Shown: positions 44,201 to 52,754 of the stretch, piece by piece
Numbering within the stretch: the first letter of the stretch is position 1
Layout: each line of letters begins with the position of its first letter
Source of the DNA: Tetracentron sinense
Taxonomy: Eukaryota > Streptophyta > Magnoliopsida > Trochodendrales > Trochodendraceae
Direction of reading: 5' to 3'
DNA length: 64,000 nucleotides
Assembly (NCBI GenBank): GCA_015143295.1
Contig: CM026565.1
Span: 30,016,052-30,080,051 of the forward strand
Notes under the pieces: model-generated
The model's database searches: none
What the model was told of the DNA's origin: nothing
Seen by the model: the letters and a program-made list of their open reading frames with translations, nothing else
Position numbers and translations under genes: made by a program

Positions 44201-46821
44201 GTCTGTAGTTCGGTGTCTCTTATGTGGTATGGGAGTACCCAAATATTTATGGTATATGGTTGTCCTCACTGCCACATATCTTATAAATCGCACTCCCAGT
44301 TGGATCCTGCAAGGCAGGACCCCTATGCATGTCCTTCAGCCTGATAGCACCCTTTTTCCTATCATACCTCGTGTGTTCGGGTGTACATGCTTTGTTCAAA
44401 ACCACAATTCTTCTCGTACCAAACTCAATGATAAGGTCATTCGGTGTATCTTCTTGGGGTATTCTAGGATGTCTAAGGGGTATCGTTGTTATGATCCGGT
44501 TACTTGTCACATTTATCACTCATTGGATGTTACTTTTTTGGAAACTGTTCATTTTTTTCAGGTACTCCTTCCTTGCCGGGACCTATTGAGGAGACTTCTT
44601 CGGAGGACAATCCCTTGCTTCCACGTCCTGCACCCATTCTTGAACCTCTTCCGATGTCTTCTCCTTCACTCACTAGCAGGTCCCTTCCTCCGGTAATCAC
44701 TACTAATCTCTTCCCTTATGTTCCTCGTTGTCCACGCTCTAATATTCCTCGCCGTCCGCACTCTCATGTTCCTCCGCTAGACTCTTCTCCGGACTCAGGT
44801 ACTTCACCTCTTCCCTTAGCTTCTAATATTGCACCTCCCCAGTACCCTCCCCGTGATCGTCATCCCCCCACCCATTTGAATTTTTCTTGCAGTACTGATC
44901 ATCCTATTACCAAGTTTATCTCTTATCAGGGTCTTTCAGCTTCCTATCAGTCTTTTCTTGGCCAGGTTGATTCAGTGTCTGTTCCTCGCCCAGTCTCTGA
45001 GACTCTCCAAGTGCCTAAGTGGATGGCTGCCATGAAAGCAGAAATAGATCTTCAACAAAATCAGACATGGGACCTTATTGATCTGCCTTCTGGTGAGCTA
45101 ACAGTTGGCTATAAGTGGGTCTTCAGTGTGAAGTATTTTGAAGACGGTACTGTTGAGAGATATAAGGCTCGCCTTCTTGCTAAAGGCTTCACTCAAGTTT
45201 CGAGTAAAGACTTTGGTGCTACCTTTGCTCCTGTGGCTAAGTTGACTACGGTCCGTCTTCTTGTCTCACTTGCTACTTCCTATTCTTGGCCTCTTCATCA
45301 ACTGGATGTCAAGAATGCTTTCCTTAATGGTGATCTTTCGGAAACTGTCTACATGGATCTGCCACCGGGTTTTCGGGCTCAGGGGGAGTATTTAAGGAAA
45401 GTTTGTTGTCTTCGAAAATCCCTCTATGGGCTTAAGCAATCTCCTCAAGCATGGTTTAATCGCTTCAGTGATGTAGTTCTGAATATGTGGTTTATTAGGT
45501 GTCACTCTGATCATACATGTTTTATTCGGGGACAGTCAGATGGACGGTGTATTATCATCTCAGTTTACATAGATGACATCATTATTACTGGAGATGATGT
45601 ACCCGGTATTGCTAAGGTGAAGTGTGATCTCAGGGTGTCCTTTGACATTAAGGACTTGGGTCCTCTGCAGTATTTCCTTGGCATTGAGGTTGCTAAATCT
45701 CGCCGTGGCATATCCCTATCTCAACGGAAGTATGTTCTTGACCTTCTTCAGGATATAGGTATGCTTGGGTGTAGGCCTGCTCCTACTCCTATGGATCCAA
45801 ACCTTAAATTGTCAGCAGAATCGAGGGAATTACTATCGGATCCATCCGTTTATCAACGTCTTGTGGATTGTCTTATTTACTTGACGAACACAAGACCAAA
45901 TCTCACTTTTGTTGTTAGTATTGTGAGTCAATTTATGCACTCTCCATGTGCCTCTCATCTGGATGCAGTTTATCATATTCTTCGGTACCTTAAGACTTGT
46001 CCTAGTCTTGGGCTTTTTTATACGACAGGAGAACAGTCAAGTCTCTCATGTTTTACAGATGCTAATTATGTAGGGTCTAATAGTGATAGGCGCTCTACTT
46101 CTGGCATATGTACTTTCCGTGGTAGTCATCTCATATCCTGGAAAAGTAAGAAACAAGCAGTTGTTTTTCGATCTTCTGCTGAGGCTGAATATCGTGTCAT
46201 GGCTCAGGGCACGTGTGAGCTTCTCTGGCTACGTTCCCTTATAACTGAGTTTGGCTTCTTAGTGATGGATTCATCTTCTTTGTTCTGTGATAATAAGTCT
46301 GTCATTATGTTATCCTCTGACTCTGTACTTCATGAGAGGACAAAACACATAGAAGTTGATATTCACTTCATTCGGGAAAAAGTTCGTTCAGGTGTCATTT
46401 CTCCGAGTTTTTTTCCCTCATCCAATCAAACTGCTGATATGTTCACCAAGTTTGTTGGACCCTCGTTACTGCAATCTTCTCTTGTCAAGCTTGGGCTCGT
46501 CAATATATTTGCCTCAGCTTGAGGGAGAGTGTTGGAATTAAGAGTATTTTTAGCAGTTTCTTTAGCCCTTAATTAGTTTCCTATTTTTGTTCTATCCTTA
46601 TTTAGTTAGGAACTCTGTGTATATATATATTGGATTGGAAGCATAATAAACGTATCTATTCTCTCCCAAATTTCTTTTCAAACAAAATTAGAATCCAAAT
46701 ACAAGCATAGTTAAAACAACACATAAAAACCCTAGGAATCGAAATTTAACAACGAATTCAACCACGAAATCTTCATAAATTTCTCGATCAAAAACCAGAG
46801 TCGATTACTTACCCCATGCAT
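38298..46821 (-). CDS. DUF4050 / Gag1-like clamp domain protein, five coding exons
   Basis: Exons (minus): 46821-46813 (M-H-G, donor GTAAGT), 40254-39993, 39496-39406, 38512-38449 and 38351-38298 (TGA). The 480 nt encode 159 residues. Conserved blocks are S-R-G-C-L-G-C-C, D-E-P-S-K-G-L-K-I-Q-G, F-W-S-T-S-T-C-E-M-D-N-S-A-V-Q-S-Q-R-S, L-L-L-W-N-Q-T-R-Q-Q-W, P-F-P-R-P-I-P-L and the C-terminal M-V-D-F-L-V-D-I-W-E-Q-E-G. These are the hallmarks of a small plant family with the Gag1-like clamp domain (DUF4050, PF13259 as I recall), of unknown biochemical role. Intron 40255-46812 holds a copia element. Intron 39497-39992 has a GC donor (CATG then GCAAGT). All phases agree. The only in-frame ATG in exon 1 is at 46821; the start is plausible, not proven. 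Confidence 0.88.
38784..39092. mobile_element. 309-bp hAT-like MITE in an intron of the DUF4050 gene
   Basis: The TSD is a perfect 8-bp CTTAAGAG (38776-38783 and 39093-39100). It starts CATAGTGACAAAGTAGGGGT and contains CGGGAATAATTCGGC and AAAACGCGAATAATT words. A longer relative lies in the bL36m intron in inverse orientation (50375-50928). Confidence 0.8.
39497..39992 (-). other. GC-AG intron of the DUF4050 gene
   Basis: Exon 2 ends CATG and the intron begins GCAAGTCTTAG. The next exon starts after TTGATTGTAG. Only this junction preserves the conserved reading N-H-G-L-L-L-W. GC-AG introns are a small minority in plants and usually show this strong AG|GCAAGT-like context. Confidence 0.8.
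40255..42245 (-). other. 3' part of the 6.56-kb first intron of the DUF4050 gene
   Basis: Non-coding. At about 40960-41125 is a SINE-like segment (T-rich start, GAACTCGAGACCTTGG, reverse B-box type). At about 41765-41950 is a repeat with GTCGCCTCGGCAACCGCCTC. No exon was found. Confidence 0.55.
42246..42381 (+). repeat. copia 5' LTR (136 bp)
   Basis: Begins TGTTGGAATTAAGAG and ends AAATTTCTTTT directly before the primer-binding site. It shares both ends and GGATTGGAAGCATAATAAAC with the 3' LTR. It differs by an internal duplication of CCCTTAATTAGTTTCCT and loss of a segment present in the 3' LTR. The 3' terminus lacks the usual CA. Confidence 0.9.
42382..42394 (+). other. copia primer-binding site (tRNA-iMet)
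   Basis: TGGTATCAAAGCC immediately after the LTR matches the plant initiator tRNA-Met complement TGGTATCAGAGCC with one change. Confidence 0.9.
42853..43130 (+). pseudogene. copia gag remnant
   Basis: The open stretch contains a W-like gag core (R-L-W-D-M-D-N, then G-W-M-F-N-S-M-E and G-L-W-S-A-L-T-K-M-Y), typical of the UBN2-type gag of plant copia elements. A complete gag would be several hundred residues with a CCHC knuckle; the knuckle is not seen. A 34-bp segment (ACAACATGTTCATGTATCAC ...) is duplicated at about 42979 and 43057. Confidence 0.7.
43263..43715 (+). pseudogene. copia protease region with in-frame stop
   Basis: A W-I-L-D-S-G-A-N-N-H-M-T-G motif (aspartic protease D-S-G-A) at about 43266-43310 is followed by an in-frame TAG at 43350-43352. 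The same frame then continues with S-V-R-I-A-N-G-S and Y-N-L-L-S-V-S-L-L-A to 43715. Confidence 0.85.
43697..43948 (+). pseudogene. copia GAG-pre-integrase segment (shifted frame)
   Basis: L-W-H-A-R-L-E-H-A followed by C-V-V-C-E-L-S-K-H and H-S-D-V-W-G is the zinc-binding pre-integrase module. It is in a different frame from both the protease and the integrase core, so two frameshifts flank it; the second is near a GGGGG run at about 43885-43890. Confidence 0.85.
43890..44560 (+). pseudogene. copia integrase core, catalytic Glu replaced by Lys
   Basis: The F-I-D-D-Y-T-R and I-R-S-D-N-G-R-E-Y motifs supply the two catalytic aspartates. The third position of the D,D-35-E triad, normally the E of an E-R-K-N-R motif, is AAG (Lys) at 44178-44180 in A-V-K-R-K-N-R. 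The frame is lost near the T7 run at about 44550-44558. Confidence 0.88.
44555..46522 (+). CDS. copia reverse transcriptase-RNase H, open but embedded in a defective element
   Basis: A single frame (open from 44504) stays uninterrupted to the stop at 46522. It contains the RVT_2 opening (W-M-A-A-M-K-A-E-I), Y-K-A-R-L-L-A-K-G-F-T-Q, L-D-V-K-N-A-F-L-N-G, the active-site Y-I-D-D at 45566-45577, and the RNase H region (T-D-A-N-Y-V-G-S, R-R-S-T-S-G, S-S-A-E-A-E-Y). Without an upstream start linked to gag it is unlikely to be translated as in the intact element. Confidence 0.92.
   Translation, partial: FSGTPSLPGPIEETSSEDNPLLPRPAPILEPLPMSSPSLTSRSLPPVITTNLFPYVPRCPRSNIPRRPHSHVPPLDSSPDSGTSPLPLASNIAPPQYPPRDRHPPTHLNFSCSTDHPITKFISYQGLSASYQSFLGQVDSVSVPRPVSETLQVPKWMAAMKAEIDLQQNQTWDLIDLPSGELTVGYKWVFSVKYFEDGTVERYKARLLAKGFTQVSSKDFGATFAPVAKLTTVRLLVSLATSYSWPLHQLDVKNAFLNGDLSETVYMDLPPGFRAQGEYLRKVCCLRKSLYGLKQSPQAWFNRFSDVVLNMWFIRCHSDHTCFIRGQSDGRCIIISVYIDDIIITGDDVPGIAKVKCDLRVSFDIKDLGPLQYFLGIEVAKSRRGISLSQRKYVLDLLQDIGMLGCRPAPTPMDPNLKLSAESRELLSDPSVYQRLVDCLIYLTNTRPNLTFVVSIVSQFMHSPCASHLDAVYHILRYLKTCPSLGLFYTTGEQSSLSCFTDANYVGSNSDRRSTSGICTFRGSHLISWKSKKQAVVFRSSAEAEYRVMAQGTCELLWLRSLITEFGFLVMDSSSLFCDNKSVIMLSSDSVLHERTKHIEVDIHFIREKVRSGVISPSFFPSSNQTADMFTKFVGPSLLQSSLVKLGLVNIFASA
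46521..46529 (+). other. copia polypurine tract
   Basis: GAGGGAGAG ends directly at the first base of the 3' LTR, right after the RNase H stop codon. Confidence 0.85.
46530..46678 (+). repeat. copia 3' LTR (149 bp)
   Basis: TGTTGGAATTAAGAG start, AAATTTCTTTT end; 149 bp compared with 136 bp for the 5' LTR because of internal indels. It carries a TATATATATATTGG core and AATAAAC, a plausible promoter/polyadenylation region. Confidence 0.9.
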
Positions 46822-47200
46822 GCAACAAAATGACCGATCCAAGCAGTAATAGACCTGCCTAGTAGCATCTATCCCGAAAACCACAATGGTAGTGCAGATC
46901 TTGGCGGCGAAACATCGAATCAAAGAAGAAAAGATCTAAAAAGCCTGATATTCGAAAAACCAGCAAATCAAACCGTCAAAACATGCGAAAATCATACAAA
47001 AACTAAAACGATCCCTATAATTTTAGGGTTTCAAAAACCGACCTGTGGATCTCCATCTTCGTTTTCTTTTCTAGCTATTTCTCTCCTTCCCGAAATCGAT
47101 CGCCCTTTGGTTGGGAGATACCAAAGGGGGTATTTCTTTCGCTTCTTCTTCTCTGGGAATTAAGGATAACAAAAAATAATACTATTTTTTAAAAAAAAAT
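46822..47200 (-). promoter_or_regulatory. 5' leader of the DUF4050 gene, possible leader intron
   Basis: On the minus strand, ATCCACAG|GTCGGT (donor at 47042) and TTTTTAG|ATC (acceptor near 46940) could splice out a leader intron. An ATG at 47056 would then open a nine-codon upstream frame ending before the main ATG. CTCC/GAAG-rich sequence further up looks like a plant leader. Inference only. Confidence 0.35.
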
Positions 47201-48068
47201 ACCCCACAAAACACGAATAATGCAATAACAATGACGAATTATACTTTCCGCATCGATTGCCGAACGAGGAATGCTAACTCCAATTCGCATAATTCGGTCA
47301 ATTTTCACACTCCCAATAGTAAAGCAACACGTTGGTGTTGTTGATATTTTAGACCGATCAACCGTCAAAGCAGCAAGACATGCGGCTTTACTGCTGGGAG
47401 CGTGGAACTCGATTGAGGCTTGCCTTCTTCCCGAATAGTCGCTCTCTCTTCTTAGTTTGCTGTCATATTATATTTTAGTGAGACTTTTTTTTTTTTTTTT
47501 TTTAATTATTATTAGTGATTAGAACAATGGTTAGTAGTTAGCTCGGGAGATTGGAGCTCTTGCGACACCTTAAGGAATGGATGCCAAAAACTCCCTCAAC
47601 ATAGACGTCACACACCATGTTGGGCATTCTATCCATGAATAATTGTAGTGTTTCGAATGTTAAAATATTCAATTTAATAAAATATTTGATTGATTATATA
47701 TTTAATATATATTCTATCATAAATTGATAAGACTGATATTAAATTTATATAATTTAAGAGATTAAACTATTATTTTAATACAAATAATGATAAAATAATA
47801 ATTTCATTTTTTTTTAATGAAATTTGTGTTTTTTGTTTTAAACTTTTTATCATAATAATTGAACAATTCGGATTAGCATCTAAATTTGAATATTTTATTT
47901 TAAGTATAATATGAACTTGAGAAATGCTAACACGCAAACTTTCAAACTTGGTTTGCGACATATGTTCCAACTTTTTCTTTTTACCTCGAGCCATTGAGAC
48001 CATACATTTCTCCTTTGAAACAAACAAAGTATTCTATTCACCTTGAAAGGAGTAGCAAACGTACACCC
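47201..48068. other. intergenic, nothing recognised
   Basis: AT-rich sequence with a T17 run near 47487. No genes, RNA genes or clear repeat ends were seen. Confidence 0.5.
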
Positions 48069-48358
48069 CAATGTTATCATAACCGGACCGGTCATCGACC
48101 CGGTTGAGTGGCCGGTTCCCGGTTCCACCGGTTCGACCGTGTCCTTTTTTAATTTTTTTTTAAAAAAAATCATTTTTACCCATTTATGACCGGTTCTAAC
48201 CACCGATTCCCGATTCAACCGGTCGGTTCCCACGGTTCTCACAAAATAGCCCGGTTTTGAAATAGGGCCGGTTCTAAGGGTTTTGGGAACCGGTTAGGGG
48301 ACCGGTTCCCAGTTCCACCGGTTCGACCGGCCGGTCTGGTCCGGTTTTGACAACACTG
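48069..48358. mobile_element. 290-bp hAT-like MITE with CCGGTT-rich ends
   Basis: The TSD is a perfect 8-bp GTACACCC (48061-48068 and 48359-48366). The ends are CAATGTTATCATAACCGG and, on the other strand, CAGTGTTGTCAAAACCGG, both YARNG. The interior is built of ACCGGTTCGACCGG-type words. Confidence 0.88.
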
Positions 48359-48761
48359 GTACACCCCCACCTCATGCGGGAGTGGTAGGGGTGTGGCCTT
48401 CTCATGTTGGAGGTCTAGGGATCTAATCCCATCCGAATAAAAGTAAGCAAGAGCTCCACTGCCCAAGCTAACCCCTACACAGTCTGCCTCTACTAAGAAT
48501 TTCTATTTTTTTTAAAAAGGAGTAGCAAACGTTACTCCCATACTAAGATATTGAGTCATGTCTAGGTTATTGAATCAGATTAATTGAATTGAATTCAAAT
48601 ATGCCACTATCTGTTTCGAATTGTTTTGTTTACAACTCTCCTCGCTAAGAGGCATCCTACAAAAGGCACAAAACCCAACCCTAACATGGTTTTCGGGTGT
48701 CACAAGCCTACAAAAGCTATTGAAAAGCCTAACCCAATAATCATCTTTTCACTCCAACACA
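48359..48761. other. intergenic, possible SINE-like segment
   Basis: 48365-48490 has CCTCATGCGGGAGTGGTAGG and AGGGATCTAATCCC, resembling spaced Pol III A- and B-boxes and similar to segments at 29855 and 37045. No gene is supported. Confidence 0.35.
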
Positions 48762-49345
48762 TAGGGTATATTCGAAAGCTCAAGCTCAAGCTCAAGCTCA
48801 ACTTTAACTTTAATCTGTTCAAGACTCGAGCTACATTCAGGATTGAAGCTCAACTTGAAAGTATTGGCTTGACTTGAAGTAGAATTGGTTTGAGCTTAGC
48901 ATGAAGAATAAACTATATATTTTTTAAAAATTTTAAAAACAATAGAAATAGTATATTAATATTATTAGTACATTATTTACAATACTATAAATTAAAATAT
49001 TATAAATTATCAATAATATTATTATTATATTTGTAGGGCAATGCACACTTCCTCCTCTTTTTTTTTTTGAAAAAATGAGTTTATTTTTTGTGAGGCCCAC
49101 TACTTTTTTTTTAAAAGGAGAAAGTGATTGAAAAATAAAATAGAACTAACATTATTCTATTATAAAATATGTTGACCCAAGTCGAGCTCGAGCCAATCTT
49201 TGAGCCGAGCCGAATCAAGGTGGGCCTAGCTTGAGCTCATTTGGATTATAAGTTGAAGTTCAAAAAAGGCTAGACTCAATCAAGCCAAAAAGCTCGGCTT
49301 GATCAAGCCAAACCTTCAAGCTGGCTCGATTTAAATACACCCCTA
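48762..49345. mobile_element. hAT-like MITE, GAGCTCGGCTCG family
   Basis: The left end is TAGGGTATATTCGAAAGCTC and the right end, from the other strand, TAGGGGTGTATTTAAATCGA. Interior with (AAGCTC)n and GAGCCGAGCC words. The flanks share CAACAC but do not give a clean 8-bp TSD. Confidence 0.65.
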
Positions 49346-50077
49346 CAACACTTTGGCATAACCTTCATATGGCTAATGCTCCCCTTCTTAGGCTTTAGAA
49401 ATGTTGACGCGCCACCCAAATAACATGTTAGGTTAGGATTCTTGCAGTGGCCTTTTCTACTAATAGCGGATCCTTGTTCATATAACTCCGTACAACTTTA
49501 ATTTCATGCGGAATTGATGATTCTAATTCTAGCCTTTTTAATAATACAATTCAAATGACATAATTAGAATTCAAGATCAGAATCGACAATTCCGTCCACC
49601 AATTCCATAAAGCCAAACGCCCAGATTAAGGCTCAAGTCATAAATATATGACATCTCCTTGTTGGTTGGAATCTCAAGCTCACTAATCTAGGCAATAAAG
49701 TTGAAGGACTAAGCTTTCTCAGGCATCACTTGCCTTGTATACAGGTGAATCTACAAATAGAACTGTCAGAGTTGAAATTAGAAGTAAAAACAACAAAAGA
49801 AACTCAGGAGAAGAAAACAATAAGAATTACAAAAAGAAAAATAGAAAAAAAAAAAGGCCATTTTCCATCAACTAAGCATCCTTGTACCAAAAAATAAATA
49901 AAAATAAACACAAAGCTAGAGAAGAGGGCAACAAAATGGCCAACCCAATCATAGTGACAAAATCTGAAGAACCAGCAAGCATCTCGAGCTGTAACAACAG
50001 AGCAAAAACATTTCCAGGAGAGTTGAAGGGCAACTTTTACTTGATTAACGAGTTCTCTCTCTCTTATTTGCTGTTGA
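49346..50077 (-). other. intergenic and probable 3'UTR of the bL36m gene
   Basis: No coding sequence is supported. Immediately below 50078 is the likely 3'UTR. A frame reading through an apparent third exon at about 49725-49750 was considered and rejected. Confidence 0.45.
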
Positions 50078-52754
50078 CTAATTGCCCTGTTTGGGAAGGA
50101 GTGATGCCAGACTTACCCTCCACCCATTGATCAGAGAGGGCTCTTGCCTTTTGGGTAGAAGAGACGCCAGACCTCCCAGCAGGCTGTGACTCAGTGAAAT
50201 CTCCTGCTTGGAACTCGTCTCTGAGGACCTGCAATCAGTACCCAATAAGTGCATTGCTGAAGAGATGTTACAAAATGTTTTTACAGAGACAATCTTTAAC
50301 AGAAGAAACCTGTTGTATCCTTTAGGAAAACAGCTAAGCTGTATCTGGGAGGTGTCATTTTATGTCGACATAGCCATAGTCAAAAAAATTCATTTTTTTG
50401 AAAAAACCCCGTTCAAAACGCGCATTAATACCCTACCATAGAAAACGGCATTTAAAACCCATTTTTTGAATAAAACACGTATTATAGTTTTAAACCCATT
50501 TAAAATGAATAATACGAAGAAAAAGAAACACGTTTAAAACAAATAATACGAAAAAAATGGTTAAGCTTGAAATTTTTTGGAAATGAAGATTATGCAGATA
50601 TTGATGAAGGGATTGATGAATATAAATGAGTGATTTTATTAATATACATATTTTAGTCTTTATATTAAATCTTGATAATTGATGTTTTAATGAAATTTAA
50701 TGTCTTGATGGAATAAATTTGATGTTATGATTTTATTATTGTTGATTATAGTTACTCTTTTTGTATATTATCTCACCAAATTATTAGATATATTAATTAA
50801 CATCGTTACTAATTTTTATAATTCTAAATTTTTTCCCAGAAGTTTTCCCGTATTTTCCCGATTTTTTTCAAATTTTTCCGTACTTGACCCTTGCCGAATT
50901 ATTCCCGAACCCCAACTTTGTGACTATGGACATAGCAGAAATGCTCGGACAGTTTAAATGTTAAGACTGACCCTTTTTTTTTTAGAATCCAAGAAAATTC
51001 TGACCCATTTAGAAAAAGTTCAATTATGAACTCTAAGCAAAAGCTTGACCAAGAACTCAAATTAAAAGGTCAGACATAATGACATATATTATAAGCTTTC
51101 GAAATCAAAAACTTGACTGGGTGCTCTAGTGAGTATGCTTGATCTCAAAACATTTTGTTGAGCCTCATGCTAGAGTCAGCACTTGTTTTCATCAAGGTTA
51201 GACATCAGTGTCAATAGCATATACAAAATTTGTGTCCTTGACCCTATATAGACCCTTAGTTATCTGTCGGGTGGATGGTGGACCAGGGTTACCTAATTCG
51301 TTGCTTACTATGCCGAACCACGAACCGGTTAGCGAACTATGTAATTGTACCCAATATCTCCGGTTCTGTGCTTTTCTCTTTGGGTTCGGCAAATTTTTCT
51401 TTTGGGTTCGCGAACTGCTCATAAAAAGACAATTTTTTTTTATGATTTTTAAAAAATCAGTATTCATAATATATTTATTTACATGCTTAATATATATATG
51501 GTGTTTCTAACGTTCATGGTTCAAAAACCCGAAAACTAGACTCGACTCTAAAGTTAGCTAGGTCGAGTAACTCGAAAAACTCGAAAAAAACTCGACTCGG
51601 TCCAACTCGGAATATTTGTGTAATAACTTGAAAAACCTGAGTAAAAAGAACTCAAAGTACGCTAGTTTTACAGCCTCAAACCTAAAAAACTAAGTTTAAC
51701 AAAACACATGGTAGGTTTTTTTTGTAGACCCCAAAAAATATGATGCAAAAATAATGTAACGTCCGAGTTTAGGTTTAAAAAACTGATAAAAATACTCTTA
51801 TGTTACTCGACCTAGTCTGGCGAGTCAAGAAACTAGGCTCAAACTCGACTGAGTCACCTGAGTAACTCAACAAATAGTATCTCCTTCGAGTTTTGAGGTG
51901 ACTCAACTCAAAATTCAGTCGAGTCGAGTAACTCGGCCAAGTTACTCGAATGACTTGCTGAGTTTTGAACTATGCTAACGTTCACTTAGTGTGTGAACTT
52001 ATTAACCTTCACCAAGACATTTTTACCCTTGTATTCATTATTAAAATTCATAATATATATATATATATATATATAAGTAAATCAAGCTAATGAACCGAGA
52101 AACGAATTGTCTCATCCTACCCCTAGCTAACCGGGTTCACTCAAGAGTGGCAAACTGTGAACCCAAATTCAAACCAATGAACCAGGTAACATTGCAGTGG
52201 ACCATATCAAAGAAATTCGTTTAGCTCGGCTATCTTATGTATTGTTCAAAGCAAGCCAGAGCAGAAACTTGGAAGGATAAAAGGAAGTGGCTGGGAATCT
52301 TAGGAGTGTCGAAGACATAGAGCAGCAATTAATTGATCCAGATTGGTTAATAGGTGAGCCATATCTGGTGTATTTTTCTGCTTTTAGTACTATATTTCTT
52401 GTTATATACTATTAACTTTTCTTAATTGTGTGTGATTGTGTGTACCATGGAAGGGATTTGGAAAGCATTCGAACTACCAATGTAGAAGTTGCTGGGTCCA
52501 AATCTAAGTATGTCAATCAAAAAGAAAAATAGTTCCATTGGACAACTTACACGGAATATAACAAGAGAACAAGAATGTGATATATTACTAGAAAGTACAT
52601 ACACAGGAGGCAATGGGCTTTCACATGCAAATGTTGACATTCCTTGTCGTTGCTTATGCTTCGGATTGGCCATGCATAATACATATACTCGCCCACGACG
52701 TTTAACTGTCCTACAAAACTCACACATCTTCTTCACTGATGACCTCACCTTCAT
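50078..52754 (-). CDS. bL36m: mitochondrial large-subunit ribosomal protein bL36m (RPL36 type, plant-extended)
   Basis: Two coding exons: 52754-52603 (152 nt, donor GTATGT) and 50228-50078 (151 nt, acceptor GATTGCAG, TAG), giving 100 residues. Residues 1-38 are a complete bacterial-type bL36: [20 protein letters not shown] and N-P-K-H-K-Q-R-Q-G, with the zinc-binding Cys-Cys-Cys-His set intact. A plant-specific C-terminal extension of about 60 residues follows, holding a duplicated L-A-S-L-L-P-K motif (G-G-L-A-S-L-L-P-K and [12 protein letters not shown]). Arabidopsis At5g20180 is the nuclear-encoded homologue of the mitoribosome. No cleavable presequence precedes the domain. Intron 50229-52602 carries nested MITEs. 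Confidence 0.93.
50375..50928. mobile_element. 554-bp hAT-like MITE in the bL36m intron
   Basis: The TSD is a perfect 8-bp GACATAGC (50367-50374 and 50929-50936). The ends are CATAGTCAAAAAAATTC and, on the other strand, CATAGTCACAAAGTTGGGGT. The right end matches the left end of the element at 38784-39092, including CGGGAATAATTCGGC, in inverse orientation. Confidence 0.87.
51284..52194. mobile_element. hAT-like MITE, 'CAGGGTTACC' family (copy 4), carrying a nested element
   Basis: The left end is CAGGGTTACCTAATTCG and the right end, from the other strand, CAATGTTACCTGGTTC. Flanks TGGTGGAC and CAGTGGAC agree at 6 of 8. Interior GGTTCG/CGAACC words match 21304-22048. It is interrupted at 51517-51974 by another element. 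Confidence 0.8.
51517..51974. mobile_element. 458-bp MITE nested in the bL36m-intron hAT-like MITE
   Basis: Perfect direct repeats CTAACGTTCA (51507-51516 and 51975-51984) flank it. The ends TGGTTCAAAAACC and, other strand, CATAGTTCAAAACTC are short TIRs. The interior has ACTCGACTC / GAGTCGAGT words in both orientations. A 9-10-bp TSD suggests a Mutator-like MITE. Confidence 0.78.

Larger units (their letters stand above)
42246..46678 (+). mobile_element. Ty1/copia LTR retrotransposon, 4.4 kb, decayed, inside intron 1 of the DUF4050 gene (antisense)
   Basis: Complete skeleton: 5' LTR, primer-binding site, gag remnant, protease, GAG-pre-integrase, integrase, RT and RNase H in copia order, polypurine tract and 3' LTR. 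Flanking CAAGC (42241-42245) and CAAAC (46679-46683) are a probable 5-bp TSD with one difference. Frameshifts separate the pol domains, an in-frame TAG lies after the protease motif and the gag is short, so the copy is non-autonomous. It lies opposite to the host gene's transcription. Confidence 0.95.

Noticed and set aside
46732-46923. 63-codon minus-strand frame as N-terminus of the DUF4050 protein
   Set aside because: Its apparent first codon is TTG, and the only in-frame ATG before the donor is at 46821. The upstream part is better read as 5' leader.
49725-49760. Third bL36m exon (I-H-L-Y-T-R-Q-V-M-P-E-K-A)
   Set aside because: Reading straight through the apparent GTAAGT in exon 2 gives [12 protein letters not shown] and a stop, which repeats the preceding motif and fits plant homologues as remembered, so the donor is not needed.
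52310-52350. Plus-strand exon-like stretch with [14 protein letters not shown]
   Set aside because: No pyrimidine-rich acceptor, in-frame stop just upstream, and it lies in the bL36m intron on the other strand with no partner exon.
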